A DNA stretch of 64,000 nt from Phanerochaete sordida (GCA_019973155.2 BPQB01000019.1:372001-436000), one strand, 5' to 3'; shown: positions 22,101 to 31,708, numbered from the stretch's first letter. Numbers and translations are program-made. The notes: generated by a model from the sequence alone, not told the origin.

Positions 22101-22884
22101 GCGGAGAGATATCCTCCATGGAAGTCCTGACGTCGGTAAAGCCGAGGCGAACCATCCAGTCGGTGAACCGCTCGAGCTTGCCGGGATCGATCCACGCGGC
22201 ATAACGCGCGCCCTCGTCGGGCGTCGCGGTCCCAGACGACGAGGACGTGTTCTCAGTGATGAGGGTCTCGACGTCAGTGGGCAAGGTTGGGTCGTAAAAG
22301 GATAGGCCGTAGGCGTCCCAGCAGCTGTCCGCGTTCAGGTCAGGCCTTGGATTGTACAGGACTCGGCCCCAGTAGTCGGGCGCGTATGGGTGGCCAGTGA
22401 GGAATTCGTACAAGTCAGCAATGTAGAGATTGGGGATATGGCGCGCTGGCCGCCGACGGCACGCGTAGAATGTGGTGACGGTCAAGATGAAGACGTAGGC
22501 GGCGAGAACGGCGACCGAGTGTGTGACACTTTCCACCTCTTGAAGGGGCACACGTCCGTCGTTCAGGGCATCTACGAAGTAAGAGGAAAGCCAGAGCGTG
22601 AAAGGGTCGTTGCGAGAAACATTTGTGGGGAAGCAGCCAGCAATGTGCGGCGGGGGCGGGGCTTCGATGAGAAGTATCGGTGTGGGCTTTTGGGCAGATT
22701 TTACTTCTGTCTCTTCCTGGTCCTGCCCAGGGTATGAGGGCAGCTGGGGATATTTGGGGCGTTGAATAGCCGGTAACGTCTTTGTGCGAAAGATGCGTCT
22801 GGGGAGGTATGCGCCGAAGAAGACGGCGAGGAATGTTTGCAGGACCGCCCGCGAGTACGCGGACAGTAGAACCGCGAACGGCAT
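19171..22884 (-). CDS. Very acidic membrane-anchored protein of unknown function
   Basis: This is a single-exon gene of 1237 residues. The N-terminus has a hydrophobic segment (SRAVLQTFLAVFFGAYLP, about residues 10-27), and a second lies near residues 120-145 (SVAVLAAYVFILTVTTFYAC) and is followed by Arg-rich CRRRPARH. Residues about 150-380 look globular (NLYIADLYEFLTGHPYAPDY, RFTDWMVRLGFTDVRTSMED, FWDLGEDCFRAFEVGSFELA). From about 420 to the end the chain is dominated by Glu, Asp, Ser, Thr, Val and Ala, with recurring short blocks such as PIVEDTPIEDML and TVPLPDDLDQDLLV (repeated as TVPLPEDQDDDLAV). I do not recognise the family. A membrane-tethered, intrinsically disordered acidic tail is the visible design. 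The intronless state is unusual for this window. Confidence 0.75.
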   Translation of the reverse strand: MPFAVLLSAYSRAVLQTFLAVFFGAYLPRRIFRTKTLPAIQRPKYPQLPSYPGQDQEETEVKSAQKPTPILLIEAPPPPHIAGCFPTNVSRNDPFTLWLSSYFVDALNDGRVPLQEVESVTHSVAVLAAYVFILTVTTFYACRRRPARHIPNLYIADLYEFLTGHPYAPDYWGRVLYNPRPDLNADSCWDAYGLSFYDPTLPTDVETLITENTSSSSGTATPDEGARYAAWIDPGKLERFTDWMVRLGFTDVRTSMEDISPPDEHPDAMLVDFRYSAKNASQEIFMKSIMRFVKPSDVPKDRTDFIFWDLGEDCFRAFEVGSFELAIIPVDEFDAQAHFTANGVPVVPALDQASPKSAPLVIDIEAASSPPSSTSTALPDLDAFSDVGSPTAGSPNWLENAFPSLEKYTSALTSPAGDAPMSASLVVVAEDSDAIEVTPPLAVEQSDHEDDGNASPDSDVVPDATLLPPDEQLPESEATEPSIMEEAATPACHTSVDSSAGHSSEAQWPSQSINTSQEPGEVDLTDSLYEDEDAMSTVAPSAMEESWTEHLSESMYGQAPETDLAAMDDGDFVDISAELEPETHTEPEPSAEPREDPDALAPEDEETNAVSTRSPVSEPAAFDIFRVIEETHAAASEPVIDAVEDVSLKSPESGAVDAPVVEDVHSLLDVFDEGEHFGIDTRTETDIYASVVDLSFEAADATEQDDLDEDSTVGTMLDVLPDDDESRVEPIRSAVENITPEIEAVAYPLAEEFEIADDSTVEEGNSVDAAGPTDSELVDGSLVAQESHGPEELSDIRTPEESALVEDIELTAQSESVESAAQSSAQADDEIMAEIEPPTDDAPIVEDTPIEDMLAVEDTPTPEDAPVLEVTDQEVVTPVGTTSDIEVTPSDADDIDLSTEPEVEATATETETEDAPMSGATEDEAVDTHGAAVPQDHTDDAAEDLTELQETEVATADAPSDEVAEDTNGADIVEEVMCAAEEEPVDIAVAEPDVQQAEDIVSEDQVDEQTAEDLTSVAAGEDVGVVEVVSQPLDAEPAPVEDATVEPVEHADTLMVEEAAEDCTAFLSQDGNAQVTEGGTEGPMDASSLAVDDVDPATVPLPDDLDQDLLVSTEATADINPATVPLPEDQDDDLAVPSQPATPLIEDAELVDVADELEPANETDGYTENTTEVTEPATNVSTTPSDEEVPTSSVPEISVPSMDASIGTLLDAAANSMWSLPAREEFEATIEDEAHDA

Positions 22885-23189
22885 GGTGGGGGGAAGGAAA
22901 GGTTGTTGACAAGGGATGAAGGCAGTGGCGCAGACTTTATGGCGAGATCACGTTTGTGGGCCACCGACAAGGGAAAGTGGCCACAAAGCCTTGGTTGAGC
23001 GCGGAGCTTCTGATGAGGGACTAGTTCGTCTGTCAACATAAGTTCAAAGGGCTGGAATCACACGAAATATTGTCGCAAGAAAGAAATTGGGGTGCCGGGG
23101 GCGTGCATGGGCCCGATAAACGACCGCCTCTGATACTGCCGCGATAAAGCGAGTTTTGAGACAACGGTTCGTTCCCATGAGATTCGGGT
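22885..23189. promoter_or_regulatory. Intergenic: promoter of acidic protein gene
   Basis: This 305-bp gap lies between the start of the acidic protein gene (22884, minus) and the stop of the small Hsk3-like gene (23190, minus). No distinct element was recognised. Confidence 0.35.
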
Positions 23190-23516
23190 TTATTCTTCGC
23201 GAGTGAGCTGCTGCTCCTGCGCAGAACCATCGACAGCATCCTCTGGCTCGGGAGCCAGCTCGGCTGCAACTGTCATGAACCTAAAGCACCACAGTCAACT
23301 GTCAATCAGAGGCATTGGTCATCTTTCCATAACATACTGAGCTGCGTGCGTCGCTGAAAGCACCTTCATGGCGTCCAGGTTGACCTTCATGAGTTCACAC
23401 AAGTCCGCGGTTTGACCGACAGCCCTGGAGAGCCTAGCGAGACTGTGCCCCAGTAGCATGTAGTGCTTGTCTTTGGCTTGAGTGGCAGACGTGGGCAGTG
23501 ACGATTGTGCTTGCAT
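23190..23516 (-). CDS. Small DASH complex Hsk3-like protein
   Basis: Two exons (23516-23338, 23280-23190), joined through a 57-nt intron, encode 89 residues. The central part is a helical block (HYMLLGHSLARLSRAVGQTA, DLCELMKVNLDAMKVL) followed by SATHAAQFMTVAAEL and an acidic tail. Size, heptad-like helix and the His-Ala-x-x-Phe-Met element after it resemble Hsk3, a small subunit of the kinetochore DASH/Dam1 ring that couples chromosomes to microtubules. The match is by general pattern, since small coiled-coil proteins give weak signals. Repeats and a tRNA gene lie immediately upstream. Confidence 0.5.
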
Positions 23517-23647
23517 CGTACTGAGGAAGGAGAGAATGGGCGTTAGAGCTTGAGAGTCAAGACGCGAAAGAACGTGAGCACGCGCGTTGCGCGCAGAAGC
23601 GCCAACAGTACAGTACCGTGGCGCACTGGCGCAGAGGATGTATATTT

Positions 23648-23811
23648 ATCTTCACACGACCTCGCAAATATTTACGCGCATGCATCACTGAATTACTTAC
23701 ATGGTACTGACCCGTTTCCCTTGAGACTGTACAGGTTCTTGGGCAGTCTCGATGTGAGGCCACGAATATCTCGACGCTCGGGCGTCTGCAATCAGAAACA
23801 GACGCCCAAAA
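23648..23811 (+). repeat. Direct repeat A, copy 1
   Basis: This unit of about 164 bp has a close second copy at 23942-24106. It begins ATCTTCACACGACCTCG and ends in a hairpin with arms GGGCGTCTG and CAGACGCCC. It is followed directly by a fragment of a tRNA-Pro gene. No coding frame is conserved between the copies. Confidence 0.8.
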
Positions 23812-23819
23812 GCCCGTCT

Positions 23820-23937
23820 AGGTCCCGGGTTCAATTCCCGGCTGAGCCCGTATTTTTGCTACGCTGCCACAATATGTTTTTTCCAGGTTTCTTTGCTCTT
23901 TTTTTCGCAAGCGAGGCGAGTAATTGTCGACCAGGAG
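23820..23937 (+). repeat. Partial tRNA-Pro copy plus its 3' flank (inverted relative to the full gene)
   Basis: Positions 23820-23849 on the plus strand carry the T-arm and 3' acceptor strand of a tRNA-Pro, identical to the intact gene at 24206-24310 (minus) except for one base. Similarity continues into the 3' flank (TTTTGCTACGCTGCCACA, then GCGAGGCGAG and GTCGACCAGGAG), which matches the reverse complement of 24118-24205. The 5' half of the tRNA is missing, so this copy cannot make a tRNA. Confidence 0.8.
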
Positions 23938-23941
23938 TTGA

Positions 23942-24106
23942 AATCTTCACACAACCTCGTAGATTCTTTCGCGCATGCATCACTAAATCCTTTACATGGT
24001 ACTGACCCGTTTTCCCTGAGACTGTACAGATTCTTGGGCAGCCTCGATATGAGGTCACGAATTTCTCGACGCTCGGGCGCCTGCAATAAAAAACAGACGC
24101 CCAAAA
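23942..24106 (+). repeat. Direct repeat A, copy 2
   Basis: This is the second copy of the 165-bp unit, roughly 85-90 percent identical by eye to 23648-23811. It shares the segments GCGCATGCATCACT, ACATGGTACTGACCCGTTT and TCGACGCTCGGGCG. Its terminal hairpin has one mismatched position. It lies between the partial tRNA copy and the inverted flank of the intact tRNA. Confidence 0.8.
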
Positions 24107-24117
24107 CACCGTGGGAG

Positions 24118-24205
24118 CCTCCTGGTCGACAATTGCTCGCCTCGCTCGCAAAAAAAGAGCAAAAAAACCTAGAAACAAATACTGTGGCAGCGTAGCAAAA
24201 AGACA
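24118..24205 (-). repeat. 3' flank of tRNA-Pro, inverted copy of 23850-23937
   Basis: Read on the minus strand, this is the immediate 3' flank of the intact tRNA-Pro gene. It pairs as an inverted repeat with the flank of the partial copy upstream. A T-rich stretch directly after the tRNA (TGTCTTTTTGC) could act as the RNA polymerase III terminator. Confidence 0.65.
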
Positions 24206-24310
24206 GGGCTCAGCCGGGAATTGAACCCGGGGCCTCCTGCAGTTTCAAGCTCCGATTGAAGCTGGGATTGAAAACCCGAAGCAGGAATCATACTACTAGA
24301 CCACTGAGCC
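24206..24310 (-). tRNA. tRNA-Pro (anticodon CGG) with a 33-nt intron
   Basis: On the minus strand the gene starts GGCTCAGTGGTCTAGTAG and ends with T-arm GGGTTCAATTCCC and acceptor CTGAGCC plus discriminator C. The 7-bp acceptor stem GGCTCAG/CTGAGCC pairs perfectly. The anticodon stem is CCTGC/GCAGG, and the loop TTCGGGT contains anticodon CGG at 24278-24276. An intron lies one base 3' of the anticodon (24274-24242), the normal position for nuclear tRNA introns. Removing it leaves 72 nt. Internal A and B boxes look intact, so the gene is probably functional. Confidence 0.88.
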
Positions 24311-24511
24311 GTTATAACTTTGGTTCCGTTTTGCCACACATACCAAGTTCTGTGCTTGCCCATCACGTGTTACAGTCACAGCGCGTAGGTCTCTTGTCAC
24401 ACATAGTTTGGTCTGCTCTCGCGCATCCTCCTCGCTGTTCATCGCGAATCTCTGTCTGACCTGACGGCAGCTGTACCATTCTCCTACGCCATAGCTTCTT
24501 GATTGTGGCAC

Positions 24512-25985
24512 ATGTTCTCTAGTACCTCCTACCCAGCCAACAACCCAAGCTCCCACCAGGGCCACGGTCAAGAGCATAGACCAACCTTCCCTCATTCGCA
24601 TTCACAGCCCTTCACGGTCGCGGGTATGACGAGCCAATCCGCTATACATAGCCCGAGCCTGCGCTCTGGGGCGCTTGGCAGCACGAGCAGTCTTAGTGTA
24701 GGTGGTTCGCTGAGCGACACGCTTACGCAGTCGAGGAGCCACTATCAACCTGGGTATCTACTGGTACGTCTTCGCTAATGTCATGAATGCAGCCGACTAA
24801 TTGTATCTACCACAGAGTGCCAGCCAGAATCCGGTAAGTAATGTACTATCATTGCCATACGTCTCCATCCTGATCACCCAGCAGGCAACCTCACAAAGTC
24901 CTCGCTACGATGATGTACCGGTAGTGCAAACAAAAGCCAAAATGAACCACACGCTCAACGGCACATCCGCTGCGGACTTCGGAATGGACTCCATGTTTGA
25001 GAGCTCCAGGTGTGTTGAACCACGCAACGAATCAGTCACAGTCGCCGATACGCGCTCCGATAGACACCGCACAAGACAGACATTCGCGGACGAGGATGCG
25101 CCGCCAATGAGCTCGGTGAACGACATACCTGACGAACTTTATGACGCTTTCGCATCTCGTCGCGGCCCTCCAGTAAGAGCCACATCCAGATTTCCGCGCA
25201 GAACCGGAACACTGATCGCTATTACAGACGGTTTCTCTGGACTCCTCAGCCCGCAGCTCCTTCTTCCGACCAGGACAAAGCCAGACACCCGCAACACCAA
25301 AAGGCCACACCCCTTTAACACCTTCCAAGAAAGCCATTTATGTTATCGTATTCGGCTATCCGCCCGACAGATATAGCGCGACCGCGGAGTACTTCCGCTC
25401 ACTCGGCGATGCCACCGAAGCAGACCCCAACTTGGAGATTACGAATTGCTTCAGAATAGGCTACACCAACCCTGCAGAAGCCATGCGAGCCGTACGCAAG
25501 AACGGTGAAGTCCTGGGAGGGTCGTGGATGGTGGGTGTTAAATGGGCTGTACGTATCGCTCGCCCTGTTGTTCATCGGACTTTGCTGACCTTAAGCCAAA
25601 GGATGCGTCCCAGGCGGAAACCTTGCTGGGTGCTTCTCTTCGCAGCCCTTATGCCTCGCCACCAGATGCTTCTACTGCCGACATCACCATGTCCGATTCT
25701 CCCTCCCCGGCACGCGGCTTTGCCTCTCAATCCACGTCGGCGAACGCAGACCTGGCGCTCAGCGCCCTGCATGCGTCCACGTCCAACGCAAGCGTTGGAA
25801 CGCCGATCAGGCTCGCCCCATCGGCGGCCGCCTTCAAGAAACCTGCGCCTGGGAGCGGACCGAGTTTCCCGCTGGCCAAGCCAGGTGCATTGGTCGGCTC
25901 GCTGCCCCTGCAGCCGGGAGGCGTGCAGCCCAGCCCGAGCAAGACCGTCTTCGGGCAGGTCTCCGACCTCATCTTTGGGTGGTAG
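24512..25985 (+). CDS. Nucleoporin Nup53/Nup35 family
   Basis: Five exons (24512-24763, 24816-24833, 24885-25172, 25228-25548, 25596-25985) join to 422 residues. The N-terminal half is Ser/Gly/Gln-rich and disordered, with a conserved-looking QSPRYDDVPVV. The middle holds the Nup35-type RRM (KKAIYVIVFGYPPDRYSATA, EYFRSLGDATEADPN, CFRIGYTNPAEAMRAVRKNG, GGSWMVGVKWA). The last residues, FGQVSDLIFGW, form the amphipathic membrane-binding helix typical of Nup53/Nup59. The protein is a linker nucleoporin of the nuclear pore inner ring that binds Nup170/Nup155-type partners and the pore membrane. Exon 2 is only 18 nt, and exon 3 has a NAGNAG acceptor. Confidence 0.88.
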
Positions 25986-27285
25986 CCTATCGCTGATTTC
26001 GGGTTCTCGATGTCCCCTGTATCGCTGTACACTGCGCTGCGTGAATCCGACTGCATCTTCTCGCTTTTGCGATCATTAGGCTCGCACCGACCGTCGGGTG
26101 CTTCAAGTCGTCCGCTGATCAAGTTCATCCTCAATCGAGGCCGCTTGGCGTTGGAGCGATGCCATAAAGGAGAACAAGGTGAGGCGGTGCGGTATCGTAT
26201 CGAGGATGAATGGTGCCACAAGACCGACCTGGGCCTCCAGCTCATTGGGTAGTAGGCGCCACAAGCGCACGGAAAGGCACGCGGCTGATAGCCCTCGCAG
26301 GTTAATTAGCTGTGTTGGGATCGCCGCGACGGATGCAATGGAAATGCCTCATTTTGGTGCTCGTGGTTCGTCCCCGTCGCTGTGTTCACGGCACGTACAA
26401 CTTACCGTCGCCCAGCTGACACCCGCGGACCAGCTCATATAGAGCAAGGCTGGTGGCAACTGCGGTCTACATCCCTTGCTGTGTCCCACGGATCCTTTCC
26501 TACGCTTAATGCACGACGACCGCATGGGTGCGCAGAGTACACGGCTATGTTTTCCAAGCCAACAGAAAACGACGACCATCGGCCGTCCTAGCAGCTCCTC
26601 GCACACAGCAAGGGGGCTTAATGCAAGCCCGAGTCGGTCACCTGCACAGGGAAAAACAAACGTCCAAACGCGACGAAAGGTTTGTTTCGGACATACGAAT
26701 TCGTTGTACTGCTACGTCATGTTGCGTTGCGACCTTGCCTCCGTTTGTGCACTGCGTTCTCACCGGCAGACCCTGGCAGGCTTTCATTTTCGCTCGGAAG
26801 ATCAGCCTGTCCTCGAGGCCGTCGTTAGGCAGATTGCACTCGCGCACACGTGTGCGCACTCCGCGGGTGTGCGGCTCGCCTCCATGCGCGATGCATGCAG
26901 CAGGTGCGGCCCTGCACAGCGGCGAGCGAGCACGGTGCGGGGGGCCGGGTGAGGCACGGGCGGGCTGCAGGGCGGGCAAGGTTGGCGGCGCGGCCGGGCA
27001 ATCATGATGGACGCGATCCTGCCGTCCCGCAGCTGCCTCCTATGCCAACTGTCCCCGAGTGGCCGAGTCTCACGTACTAAGCTAGTTGCCACACCCCCGC
27101 GCGAGTCAATCACATTATGCACGCCCCGCCTGCCCTGTCCCGGGTGCGGCAGAACGCGCACGCCAGGCCGGAAAAAATGTGTGTTCGGAAGCCCTCGTAG
27201 GCGGTCCGCGTTTTTATTAACGTTCGTTCCCCCTGCCCGCTGTCCCCTGCCCTCCCCCCGTTCTGTATGCGCGTGCTCGGACACG
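25986..27285. other. Intergenic 1.3 kb, no gene recognised
   Basis: Between Nup53 and the DUF829 gene I find only short frames without motifs or a credible exon series. GC-rich patches lie near 26880-27000 and a CT-rich stretch near 27230-27270, just before the next start codon. It most likely contains the 3' untranslated region of the upstream gene and the promoter of the downstream one. Confidence 0.35.
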
Positions 27286-28432
27286 ATGCCCGCCCCCATT
27301 CGTTCTGTTGAGTTGAACCGCGTCAACTCTCACGTTTTCGTGTCGCCCGCTGGCGTCGCATCTCACGAACCAGACCCGTCCTCTCCTTCGTGAGTGGACT
27401 TTCGACCCTGACAGCCCGTTGCGAACTGACTTCTGAGCAAAGTGTCGTTATCATATTTGGGTGGTGTATGTCGCACCTTCGCCGCTGATGGTGCACGTAC
27501 TGACCTGTCGCAGTCAACGCACGAATTTCGCTCGAAAAAAAGTATGTCGAGGGGTTCAAAAACGTCTTTCCCACCGCGACCGTCGTGCTTGTAAAAGCAG
27601 ACAGCTCGTGGCTCTACACCTCTCAGGCCGGCCGGGTAAGTTTTGACTTGTACGGATTTCAGCAGAGCAACCCGAACTGATCGGAATGGCGCGTTATGGT
27701 AGGAGGCAATCCTCGCGCCAGCAGCAGACCTTCTCGACAGGATCAGGCTCGACGAGGGCAGGCACTGGCGAGGGCTCCTGCTGCACGCGATGTCCAACGG
27801 TAAGTGCCTTGTGACGCATACGGGAACAAGGCTCATCACCAGTGTCCTGTGCAGGTGGGGGGATGCAACTTCTCGCGTTCTCGAAGCTCCTTGAGAAGCG
27901 TCCCAAGACCCCCTCGGGCCTCGGCGGGCTGAACCCTGTCGCACTTGTGCTCGACTCGGTGCCCGACAGCAACGGCCTGCGCTGCATGGTCGTCGTCTTC
28001 ACGCAGTTCGTGCGCAGCCCCGTGAAGCGCATGCTCGCGGTGCCGCTGCTCGCGTTCCTCTACTCGCTCTTCGCGCTCGCGTACGGCAGCCCGGCGGTGC
28101 TCCTCGACCTGCGCCGGCGGCTCAACTCGCCCGATCTCGTACCGCTTGCGCGGCGCATCGGCGAGGAGCGTGCGCGCGACCCTGCCGCGCCTCCCGGAGA
28201 GGGCGGCCTACCGCGGCTCTACTTTGCCAGCAAGACGGACCACATGACGCGCTTCGCCCAGGTGAAGGCACACATGGACGAGGGGCGTCGCCTCGGCTTC
28301 GACGTGCGCGGCGAAATCTTCGAAAACAGCACGCACGTCTCGCATGCGAAGGCAGACCCAGAGAGATATTGGGGAGCAATTCGGACCCTCTGGAGGGATG
28401 CGAGTAATGCGCTGCCAACAGCGAAGCTCTAA
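27286..28432 (+). CDS. DUF829/TMEM53 (PaxU-like) alpha/beta-hydrolase fold protein
   Basis: The gene encodes a member of the TMEM53/PaxU (DUF829) family, predicted alpha/beta-hydrolases of mostly unknown substrate. After joining exons the N-terminal part reads SVVIIFGW, FNARISLEKKYVEGFK and PTATVVLVKADSSWLY. The nucleophile-elbow region is LLLHAMSNGGGMQLLAF, with Ser as predicted nucleophile and an intron inside the motif. The last exon has PRLYFASKTDHMTRF, with the acid residue region, and FENSTHVSHAKADPERYWGA, with the predicted catalytic His. A hydrophobic helix VPLLAFLYSLFALAYG lies between. One intron in the 5' part appears to use an AAG acceptor. PaxU itself sits in a fungal indole-diterpene cluster, but no such cluster surrounds this gene. 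Confidence 0.78.
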
Positions 28433-29108
28433 GACAAGCCTTGTGAGTGTCACGATAGTACCCTGACGTCCTTGGAGGCACTGACCTCAGAAACGGCGCA
28501 GAACGAACACCTAAAAGACCCTTCACGGTTACGACTGGGACAATGACCTTTGGATATGCCTCGTCTTACTAGTACCGGTAGCTCTAATAGCTAATATTAC
28601 CCCTTGCGTGCTGAGATACCCACATACCTCCCGCAGAAGTCATTCTTTTCTCCACTGTCCTTTCTTGCTGTGCCATACTATGCGTAGTTGTAGTCACTAT
28701 TGGATACCAAGTTTCTGTCTGTACATTTCCTGCGCACTGTCTCCAACTTCAAGTTGTTCGTCAGCTGGACCTTCACCGACCGAAGAAAACTGCTTGAAAT
28801 CATGTCGCAGGACGGCCAGACCAAGGCGAGCGAGGGCGAGAGGCGGCGAAGACGAGATGACGAGGATGGCGGGGACGTCGGGGAGGCCGACCGGGGCCGG
28901 GCGCGGTGTGTCGCGACGCGTTTGATGGTCATGCGCGTCTAGCCTCCGCCCGCCAGTCAGCTCGATATGGTAAGCGCGCCCGACCCGATTCGACAGGCCG
29001 AAAAGTCTCCTGATCCTCCTGCCTCCTGCCACCTCTCAGCCCAGCGTTCGACGACCTCGGCGCTGCTGAGCTCGCTGTCCGACCGCCTTCACGACCCGAC
29101 ACGCAGCC
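28433..29108. promoter_or_regulatory. Intergenic: 3' region and promoter of SUR2 homologue
   Basis: This 676-bp gap lies between tandem plus-strand genes. It is AT-rich in its first half and CT-rich just before the ATG at 29109. No gene could be supported; a short frame at 28803-28942 is Arg/Glu-rich and looks like chance. Confidence 0.35.
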
Positions 29109-30187
29109 ATGAACTTCACAGATCCCGCGCTTTCCCTGCTCTCAAAGGCGCAGGTCAACTACCTCGCCGAGGCGAAGCCGATCTACTATGTAGCCCGGCC
29201 GTCCCTCTTGACTTGGATGCCGGACAACATCTTCTCGCTGGCTGCACCGGTTATCGCATACTGGGCCGCATCGGCCTTCTTCCACATCCTCGACATGTCC
29301 GAGTGGAAGGCTCTCGAGTCGTATCGCATCCACGACTCCGAGGAGGTCAAGTCTCGGAACCTAGCCACGCGCTGGGACGTCTTCAAGGCAGTCGTTCTTC
29401 AGCACGTCATTCAGACAGCGATTGGTCTGTGGTGGATGGAGGACAAGCCTGCCGGCGATCTGGTGGACCATGTCGCTGGTATGGGGCGGAAGGCACCTGC
29501 ACTCCTCAGCATCTTGCGGACAGTGCTCGGAGACCACAGCGGCATGAGCGTGTGGATCACGCACGGTCATGGCATGCTCTATTTTGTATATTGGTGGGCA
29601 ATACCGTTTGCGAAGTTCATGTTCGGCATGTGCGTATAACGCCTTGTCTTCTACCCATGCACATCCTAACCTTGGACGAAGGTTCCTCATCGACACCTGG
29701 GAATACTTCCTCCACCGCGCCATGCATCTCAACACCTACCTGTACAAGACGCTACACTCCGTACACCACCGTCTTTACGTCCCGTACGCGTTCGGAGCGC
29801 TCTACAACCACCCGCTCGAAGGATTTCTACTCGATAGCGTCGGAGCAGCCATCGCGGAGGCTGTCTCTTTCATGTCTACCCGCGAAGCCATCCTTCTCTT
29901 CGTGGTGTCAACGCTGAAGACGGTAGACGACCATTGCGGCTATCGCTTCCCATGGGACCCGCTGCAGATGTTCTGCGAAAACAACGCCGACTATCATGAT
30001 ATTCACCATCAGGTATGTGGCGTGTGACCTACAGAACGCACGCTTGTTGACTATCCTCCAGATCATCGGTATCAAGAGCAATTTTGCACAACCGTTCTTC
30101 GTTCATTGGGATGTCCTGCTCGGTACTCGCATGACGAGGAAAGATATCGAGAACAGAAGGAAGAAGATGTCGCAGAAGACCGAGTAA
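29109..30187 (+). CDS. SUR2: Sphinganine C4-hydroxylase
   Basis: Three exons (29109-29629, 29682-30012, 30062-30187) join to 325 residues. The protein belongs to the sterol desaturase/fatty acid hydroxylase superfamily and matches Sur2, which hydroxylates sphinganine to phytosphingosine in the endoplasmic reticulum. The di-iron histidine boxes are visible: FLHRAMH (HX3H), LHSVHHRLYVPYAFGALYNH (HXXHH) and DYHDIHHQIIGIKSNFAQPF (HXXHH), the last split by an intron. Four to five hydrophobic segments (APVIAYWAASAFFHIL, LYFVYWWAIPFAKFMFGMF) fit a multi-pass ER protein. The C-terminus is Lys-rich (NRRKKMSQKTE) and could act as an ER-retrieval signal. Length is slightly below yeast Sur2 (349). Confidence 0.93.
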
Positions 30188-30452
30188 ACCCATCTCCTAT
30201 CGCCGATACCCCCAGGAGGCTTCCACTGTAATCATCGTACACTATCTCACCCAGTATTGGAGTATGTATTCTTGACTTCAACCATGTGTTTAATTATTGT
30301 ATACCGGCAGCCGTAATGTCACATCCTCAATGCACGCATCTCTCATAGATTTGTTAGCCGTTCGCCCTCGCTTCGCATCAGTCGCGCAAGGAAGATGTGT
30401 TGGGTATGCGTGGACTGGCAGAACATGATGAATGACAGAATATGTAGTCGTG

Positions 30453-31708
30453 CTACCAGTTCGCCAACGCCTCTTTTGTGAGGGGTGTCGTCTCCATCTC
30501 GTGTTCGTACTCCACTTCCACCCGAGGACCCCGCCGTGCCTTCTTCTCTGGCCCCTTCTTCGGCGGCTTTGCCGTCCTCGCAGGTGCCTTCCGCTTGCCG
30601 AGCGCGACCTTGCTCTTCGGGCCGCCTTCCTCCTCTTCTGAGGGCTCGTCCTCGTCCTCGTCTGAACCCTCCTCGCCCTCGTCCGAATCCTCGTCTTCCG
30701 TCTGTGCACAACGTCAGTACGGCACCCCACAGCGCAGCCCCAAGCCGACTCACAAAGGCGTCCTCGAGGTCGCTGAGCCCGTCCTCGTCGCCGCTGATGT
30801 CGCTCACAAACTCGCGGTCGCCCCAACCGTCGTCCTCCATCTCGATGTCCTCCTCGGCCTCCTCCTCGCTCTCCTCGTCCTCGACCTCGACGCCCCCGCG
30901 CCCCGCCTTCTCGCGGTCGAGCACCTGCCGCCACACGTCCTCGTTCACGTTCAGCGGCGCGTCGCCGTACGCCTTCGACTTGAGCCGCTCGAGCAGCTCC
31001 GCCGCGATGCTGCGCTCGAGCTTCGCCGCCGACAGCGCCTTGCGCTCGCGCGTCGCCTCGCGCCGCTCGAGCTTCTTCTTCACGCCGACGAGCTTTGGTC
31101 TGGGGGTATGTGAGTACAAACGGCTAGAAAGCGGGGTGCGGGACGTACTCCTGGCGTAACCGTAGGCGGCGCATTTTGATGAGGTACTGCGTGATCTTCG
31201 TCACACGCTGCTTGCATTTGTGTATCGTGAAGTTGGGCCAGTGGATGAGTTCCTTGTCAATCTGCACTCGCGCCATCAGTCCGCTTTGTTCACGGATGCA
31301 CCCTCCCTGAGGCGACGCACCTGCTCGAGGGCGGTCGAGTAGTTATTTGACAGCTTTATCTTCTCCCACATGTTCTTGGGTGTATGTGCCCGCTCGGCGG
31401 TCTTCACGTAGAGGTACAGTACACCTGGGATATGGATGAGCATCGGCGTGCCTTGGATAAAGCGAGGACAGCGGACGCACCTTCGTGCTCCCGTACGGTG
31501 GCATATCTAGAGTTAGCCAGAGGGCAGCTCTGGCGATTGCAGAAGCCTGTTACATTGTATTCATTTCTGCAGAAATTCTGCGTAGTGGTTCTATAGCACA
31601 CATGAGGTTAGCATCCGCATGACCAGAGAGAAGGCATGCAGCTCACTTGACTTTGTACGAGCAGAACTGTGTGTTTATCACAGACCAGATGACGTCGTCG
31701 CTCTGCAT
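30453..31708 (-). CDS. MAK16: Ribosome biogenesis protein Mak16
   Basis: Mak16 is a nucleolar factor needed for 60S ribosomal subunit assembly and pre-rRNA processing. The start (ATG read from 31708) gives [20 protein letters not shown], followed by [20 protein letters not shown] and [13 protein letters not shown], the conserved ribosomal L28e/Mak16 N-terminal domain with its cysteine cluster. Further exons contain [20 protein letters not shown] and [16 protein letters not shown]. The C-terminal third is acidic ([20 protein letters not shown]) and then Lys-rich ([16 protein letters not shown]), as in all Mak16 proteins. At least six introns are present. The stop is at 30453-30455 after LTKEALANW. 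It is divergent from the MCUR1-like gene at 288 bp. Confidence 0.93.

Noticed and set aside
28122..28526. Minus-strand frame opposite the DUF829 gene
   Set aside because: It is an antisense shadow of the last exon, rich in Arg, Ser and Pro.
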